Part shown: positions 62,101-64,000 of the stretch, piece by piece
Layout: each line of letters opens with the position of its first letter
Numbering within the stretch: position 1 is the stretch's first letter
Origin: Malurus cyaneus samueli
Lineage: Eukaryota; Chordata; Aves; Passeriformes; Maluridae
NCBI GenBank assembly: GCA_009741485.1
Contig: CM019220.1
Coordinates: 433,529-497,528, forward strand
DNA: 64,000 nucleotides
Direction of reading: 5' to 3'
The notes under the pieces: model-generated
What the model saw: the letters and a program-made list of their open reading frames with translations, nothing else
Told to the model about the DNA's origin: nothing
Databases searched by the model: none
Program-made: the position numbers and the translations under genes

Positions 62101-62278
62101 TCCTTGTGGATGCTGTCGATGGACGGCGAGCGCGTGGTGCCTCCGTCGGGCGCTGGCTGCAGGCGGCCGTAGGGCTCGGGCACTCGGAAGGGCAGCGCTG
62201 CTGCGGGCAGCCCGTAGGCGCTTCTTTGGTAGGTCAGGGTGCTGCGCTGGCTGGAGGATCGCTGCAGGTTAGCCCCGC
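43928..62278 (-). CDS. PKP4: PKP4 gene (plakophilin-4, p0071), last 14 coding exons
   Basis: The exons on minus are 62095-62278, 54872-55004, 53614-53827, 52419-52602, 51995-52112, 51342-51533, 51030-51203, 50073-50223, 49248-49443, 47357-47441, 47130-47247, 45411-45542, 44654-44727 and 43928-44173. They total 2201 bases and join in phase into 732 codons plus stop, with no frame break. PKP4 is a p120-catenin-family armadillo protein of cell junctions. It binds classical cadherin tails, acts in RhoA regulation during cytokinesis, and binds PDZ proteins such as Erbin through its C-terminal DSWV. Present here are the RSPSIDSI linker, the whole armadillo domain, the poly-Lys insert and the C-terminal tail. 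The roughly 460 N-terminal residues, including the coiled coil, should lie beyond the right edge (human is about 1192 residues). [18 protein letters not shown] in the tail favours PKP4 over CTNND2 or ARVCF. Confidence 0.97.
44654..44727 (-). CDS. PKP4: PKP4 exon encoding [20 protein letters not shown]
   Basis: 74 bases, entry phase 1 and exit phase 0. The acceptor TTTCTCCCAG precedes GTTCCAGC, and the donor CTGCAG|GTGATC ends it. It encodes (G)[19 protein letters not shown] and NRRLQ, close to the human tail. The intron to the last exon is about 480 bases. Confidence 0.94.
45411..45542 (-). CDS. PKP4: PKP4 exon, probable in-frame cassette (44 residues)
   Basis: 132 bases, a multiple of three, with phase 1 at both ends, so skipping it keeps the frame. 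The acceptor TTTTCTCATCAG precedes TTGGCAGC, and the donor ACACTG|GTAAGA ends it. It encodes (V)[19 protein letters not shown] and on to GHKDIYT. Human PKP4 has a shorter isoform lacking about 43 residues near the C-terminus (recalled). This exon has the right size and place to be that cassette, but skipping here is inferred. Confidence 0.93.
47130..47247 (-). CDS. PKP4: PKP4 exon encoding [20 protein letters not shown]
   Basis: 118 bases, entry phase 0 and exit phase 1. The acceptor TTGCCACTCCACAG precedes GATGGATGG, and the donor CAGTCAG|GTCAGG ends it. The end of the exon encodes [18 protein letters not shown]. The intron to the previous exon is only 109 bases. A longer open frame in another phase (46701-47276) covers this exon and is spurious. 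Confidence 0.95.
47357..47441 (-). CDS. PKP4: PKP4 exon, end of armadillo domain
   Basis: 85 bases, entry phase 2 and exit phase 0. The acceptor CTTCCTCAG precedes GTCCTCACTG, and the donor AAAAAG|GTAAAT ends it. It encodes (R)[19 protein letters not shown] and RDLRSIYKK, the last armadillo helices. The upstream intron (47442-49247) begins with a GC donor. Confidence 0.95.
49248..49443 (-). CDS. PKP4: PKP4 exon encoding [18 protein letters not shown]
   Basis: 196 bases, entry phase 1 and exit phase 2. The acceptor TGCATTTCCAG precedes GCAAATACGC. The exon runs through [20 protein letters not shown] to NITKGRGD and ends GACAG. The only junction that restores SSLKVVK in the next exon is GACAG|GCAAGT, a GC 5' splice site. 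The nearby GT at CAA|GTAGGC would break the frame. The exon codes for armadillo repeats near the C-terminal end of the domain. Confidence 0.94.
50073..50223 (-). CDS. PKP4: PKP4 exon, armadillo repeat ([20 protein letters not shown])
   Basis: 151 bases, entry phase 0 and exit phase 1. The acceptor CTCTGTGTCAG precedes TTTGCAGCC, and the donor CTCATTG|GTACGT ends it. It encodes [20 protein letters not shown], then [19 protein letters not shown] and [11 protein letters not shown]. This is very close to human as recalled. Confidence 0.95.
51030..51203 (-). CDS. PKP4: PKP4 exon, armadillo repeat ([20 protein letters not shown])
   Basis: 174 bases, exactly 58 codons, phase 0 at both ends. The acceptor TTCCTTTCTCAG precedes TGGGATGG, and the donor TGGAAG|GTATGG ends it. 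It includes [20 protein letters not shown] and [14 protein letters not shown]. The intron to the previous exon is only 138 bases. Confidence 0.95.
51342..51533 (-). CDS. PKP4: PKP4 exon with poly-lysine insert
   Basis: 192 bases, 64 codons, phase 0 at both ends. The acceptor TTTGGTTCAG precedes ACAGTGGAG, and the donor GATCAG|GTTTGT ends it. It encodes [20 protein letters not shown], an acidic linker ([18 protein letters not shown]) and then CWG followed by eight lysines and TSQEDQ. The family has a lysine-rich insert in this armadillo loop, and in p120-type proteins such stretches can act in nuclear import. Its A/G run is prone to length errors, but the frame is intact here. Confidence 0.95.
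51995..52112 (-). CDS. PKP4: PKP4 exon, armadillo repeat ([20 protein letters not shown])
   Basis: 118 bases, entry phase 2 and exit phase 0. The acceptor CCACCCTTCAG precedes GAACCTGAGC, and the donor AGCAAG|GTGTGT ends it. It encodes (R)[19 protein letters not shown], then [20 protein letters not shown]. Confidence 0.95.
52419..52602 (-). CDS. PKP4: PKP4 exon, armadillo repeat ([20 protein letters not shown])
   Basis: 184 bases, entry phase 1 and exit phase 2. The acceptor TGTCTCCTAAG precedes GGGTTCTCTGG and has a weak pyrimidine tract. The donor CCTGAG|GTATTT ends it. It includes [39 protein letters not shown] and [10 protein letters not shown]. Confidence 0.94.
52674..52701. repeat. TGTGA/TGATG pentanucleotide microsatellite in PKP4 intron
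   Basis: About five copies of a GTGAT pentamer (ATGTGATGTGATGTGATGTG) in the intron just upstream of the exon at 52419-52602. Confidence 0.9.
53614..53827 (-). CDS. PKP4: PKP4 exon, armadillo repeats ([20 protein letters not shown])
   Basis: 214 bases, entry phase 0 and exit phase 1. The acceptor CATTCTGTTCCCAG precedes GTCTGTAGG, and the donor GTGACAG|GTGAGT ends it. It encodes [20 protein letters not shown], then [20 protein letters not shown] and [20 protein letters not shown], typical armadillo repeats with the GxxALRNL core. Confidence 0.96.
54872..55004 (-). CDS. PKP4: PKP4 exon, start of armadillo domain
   Basis: 133 bases, entry phase 2 and exit phase 0. The acceptor TGTCCACTGCAG precedes GGAGTTTGCC, and the donor ACAGAG|GTAGGT ends it. 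It encodes [20 protein letters not shown], then [20 protein letters not shown] and VKTE, the first armadillo repeat. The preceding intron is 7.1 kb, filled mostly by tandem arrays, and begins with a GC donor. Confidence 0.96.
55215..55395. repeat. A/C-rich low-complexity stretch in PKP4 intron
   Basis: Runs of AACCAAACC- and CCAAAAACAACC-like sequence on plus, G/T-rich on minus. It gives spurious Lys/Pro/Asn-rich frames on plus and Phe/Gly/Val/Leu/Trp-rich frames on minus. Confidence 0.85.
56060..56890. repeat. About 130-bp tandem repeat, partly degraded
   Basis: Units contain CCCATTGTGGACAGGAGCAG, then CACACAGAGCTCAGGCTCAC, GCCCAGCAGCTCCCTGGGAC and a CCTTGAGGAATGGCTGA block. Clear copies lie near 56068-56200, 56628-56757 and 56758-56880. 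Intermediate copies (about 56280-56590) are recognisable but full of irregular changes. Confidence 0.85.
57585..62100. repeat. About 21-bp minisatellite built on a PKP4 5' splice site
   Basis: About 4.5 kb of units near GCTCAGCAGCACTAGCCTGG on plus, 20-22 bases each and roughly 200 copies. Main variants are CACTAGCC and CACTTGCC, CTGGG, CTGGGG and CCGGG forms, and an ACTAGCCTTTCCTGGGCTAG type. On the sense (minus) strand the CACTTGCC variant reads CCAGGCAAGTGCTGCTGAGC, the same sequence as the exon/intron junction at 62095/62094. The rightmost unit contains that real splice site and the last bases of the exon. Many copies carry one-base gaps. Confidence 0.95.
62095..62278 (-). CDS. PKP4: PKP4 exon upstream of armadillo domain (GC donor)
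   Basis: 184 bases, entry phase 1 and exit phase 2. The acceptor TTTTATCCTAG precedes GCGGGGCTAACC. It encodes [20 protein letters not shown], a Pro/Ala-rich segment, and [16 protein letters not shown], ending CCCCAG|GCAAGT. The next exon restores [19 protein letters not shown], identical or nearly so to human, so the GC donor is required. The exon is clearly G+C-rich. Its middle part looks shorter and more divergent than the human segment I recall. Confidence 0.95.
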
Positions 62279-63446
62279 CTAGGATAAAACAGGGTCAAAG
62301 CAGCCGGGTAACGAGTGCCTGCTGCAGAGAACGGCTGACATCTGCTGAACAGGGCAAGCAGGAAACCATCGCACGGGACAATGTGTACTGTGCTCCGTGC
62401 TGGAGCTGACCCCAGATCTCAGGGAGCAATTCCTCAGGGTCCCATTCAGGGAGCAATTGCCATCCCGTAACCAAGATGGACAGGTTAGTTACAGAAGGAA
62501 AGCTTTGGTGGGGTCAGGCTTGCGCCCCAGCTTCCCTCAACGAGTATTTAAAGTAGGAAATGCATCCCCTGCCAACAAGCAGAAATCTGGGTGCAAAGGG
62601 TTTTCAGAGTTCATAATATCAACTCACCAACTGTACCAAAAAGGGAAAACAAGTTAACAAAAATGTGAATTGTTTATATGATATTTTGCTTTTCCTAACT
62701 ACGTGTACATTATCCCTGACAAAAGGTAACACATGGATCATTGCAAAGATGAAGCTGAGTGCTTTGGGAACAAGTACATGTGTCTCCCTGACTGAACAGA
62801 GCTGTTGTGGTGGCTCTTGTTCTTCCAAGGTAAGTGGTATTAACTAGACAAGTAAACCAAGAATTCCAGTTTCTTGTTATCTTTCTTCATTGGCACATCC
62901 TGACACTCCATTTATTCTAGGTTGTGGAAGGCAGGAGAACTGCAAAAAACTGGTGCCTCCTTCAGCACTCTGATCTCTTGGCATTGCAGTTACATTAGCA
63001 TGTGTGAACACATGACATGAATCAGATAGTTCTCTGTAAATATTTCTAGTGAGTTACTTAACTAAATCACTCTAATATTTTAAGAGTTTTTGGAAACCAC
63101 TATACAAATTATTAATTAACCTTAAAGAACAAACTGCACTGCAATATGCATTACATTTCTCTCTACAGAAAACAAATCCTAATACTAATCTAATGCCAAT
63201 ACTCTTCATAATACATGAGTAGCGCTTCTATGAGATACTAGAAGAATATTTCACTGTCAATAGACAATCCTCAGCTGCAGCATTTACCATTATCCTTTGC
63301 TGAGAAGCTGGGTAAACCAGTATTTTACTGTGAAAGATGCAGCAGGCAATTTAAGTGGCAAGCTCTTTTTTTACTGTATTGATGAATAAAAAAAACCCAT
63401 GAACCAAATCAATTCACGAGAGAGTGATGCACAGAGAATGTAAGAG

Positions 63447-63662
63447 ATGAAGCACTGAACACCGTGTGTGACACGTTATTCTGTGAAGCACTGAACACCG
63501 TGTGTGACACGTTATTCTGTGAAGCACTGAACACTGTGTGTGACACGTTATTCTGTGAAGCACTGAACACCGTGTGTGACACGTTATTCTGTGAAGCACT
63601 GAACACTGTGTGTGACACGTTATTCTGTGAAGCACTGAACACGTGTGTGACACGTTATTCTG
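63447..63662. repeat. 36-bp tandem repeat (about 6 copies)
   Basis: The unit GTGAAGCACTGAACACCGTG plus TGTGACACGTTATTCT is 36 bases, nearly perfect, with CACCGTG/CACTGTG variation; the last copy lacks two bases. As 36 is a multiple of three, 12-residue repeats stay open on both strands (CDTLFCEALNTV on plus). There is no start context, conservation or splice evidence for coding. Confidence 0.95.
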
Positions 63663-63789
63663 GGCTGTACCATCAAACAGAACCCACCCTGAGCTCAGGC
63701 TGACAGTGACACACAGCCATAAGCATTCCCTGCAAACATCACCAGAGCCTGTGAGTTCCTGCGGGCTGTTCTAAGTCCCTCAGAGCTAG

Positions 63790-64000
63790 CTGCTGTCCCC
63801 ATGACTCAGTACCCTCTGCTGTCCCCATGGCTCAGTACCCTCTGCTGTCCCATGGCTCAGTACCCTCTGCTGTCCCCATGGCTCAGTACCCTCTGGTGTC
63901 CCCATGACTCGGTACCCCCTGGCATTGTCCCCCATGTCTCAGCACCCCTGGCATTGTCCCCCATGTCTCAGCATCCCTGGCATTGTCCCCTGTCCTGGCA
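63790..64000. repeat. 26-30-bp tandem repeat reaching the window edge
   Basis: Units of CTGTCCCCATGGCTCAGTAC plus CCTCTG (26 bases) pass into longer units with TGGCATTGTCCCCCATGTCT and CAGCACCCC. The array is cut by the right edge of the window. Confidence 0.9.

Larger units (their letters stand above)
62279..64000 (-). other. PKP4: PKP4 upstream intron (partial)
   Basis: Sequence upstream of the exon at 62278. I see no further PKP4 exon before the window edge. It is unique A/T-rich DNA up to about 63440, then two tandem arrays. Confidence 0.7.

Noticed and set aside
57585..63662. CRISPR-like direct repeats
   Set aside because: The repeats are contiguous without unique spacers and lie in vertebrate introns. 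They are minisatellites.

Overview
The window is vertebrate nuclear DNA, most likely from a bird. Three spliced genes can be read on the minus strand, head to tail: PKP4 (right), DAPL1 (middle) and TANC1 (left). This is the conserved PKP4-DAPL1-TANC1 order known from human chromosome 2q24 (recalled, not searched). A CR1-type LINE tail ending in the typical ATTCTGTG motif, fairly short introns and the absence of recognisable mammalian SINEs point to a bird or other sauropsid.

Layout, left to right. 1-9081 is the first intron after the TANC1 start exon and holds an alternating long/short tandem repeat at 8259-8980. 9082-9159 is the TANC1 start exon. 9160 to about 24290 is 5' intron of TANC1. 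It carries a 45-bp minisatellite (10221-12687, resuming at 16613) that is interrupted by about 3.9 kb of G/T-dominated sequence, and a 30-bp repeat at 20186-20580. 24290-25090 is a CpG island, the likely TANC1 promoter. 25216-25353 is the CR1 tail. 31524-38424 is DAPL1 (four coding exons) with a CpG-rich promoter and, just upstream, a noisy G-rich tract (38560-39690). 43928-62278 holds the last 14 coding exons of PKP4. They join without a frame break into 732 codons covering the whole armadillo domain and the C-terminal PDZ ligand DSWV. The N-terminal exons lie beyond the right edge. Two short tandem arrays close the window.

The most unusual structure is in the 7.1-kb PKP4 intron at 55005-62094. 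A roughly 21-bp minisatellite of about 4.5 kb starts exactly on the exon's 5' splice site. That splice site is a rare GC donor (CCCCAG|GCAAGT), and dozens of array units repeat it. The array therefore looks like a splice-donor junction amplified in tandem, and at least two decoy donors near the exon keep the reading frame. A second GC-AG intron is needed at 49247. Other points: an apparent one-base frame conflict in DAPL1 exon 1, and several repeat tracts that look like unpolished long-read consensus.

The genes are not an operon. PKP4 is a junctional armadillo protein, DAPL1 a small ribosome-associated protein, and TANC1 a postsynaptic scaffold. The exon models below rest on splice sites, phase arithmetic and recalled family sequences. 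No alignment or database search was run.
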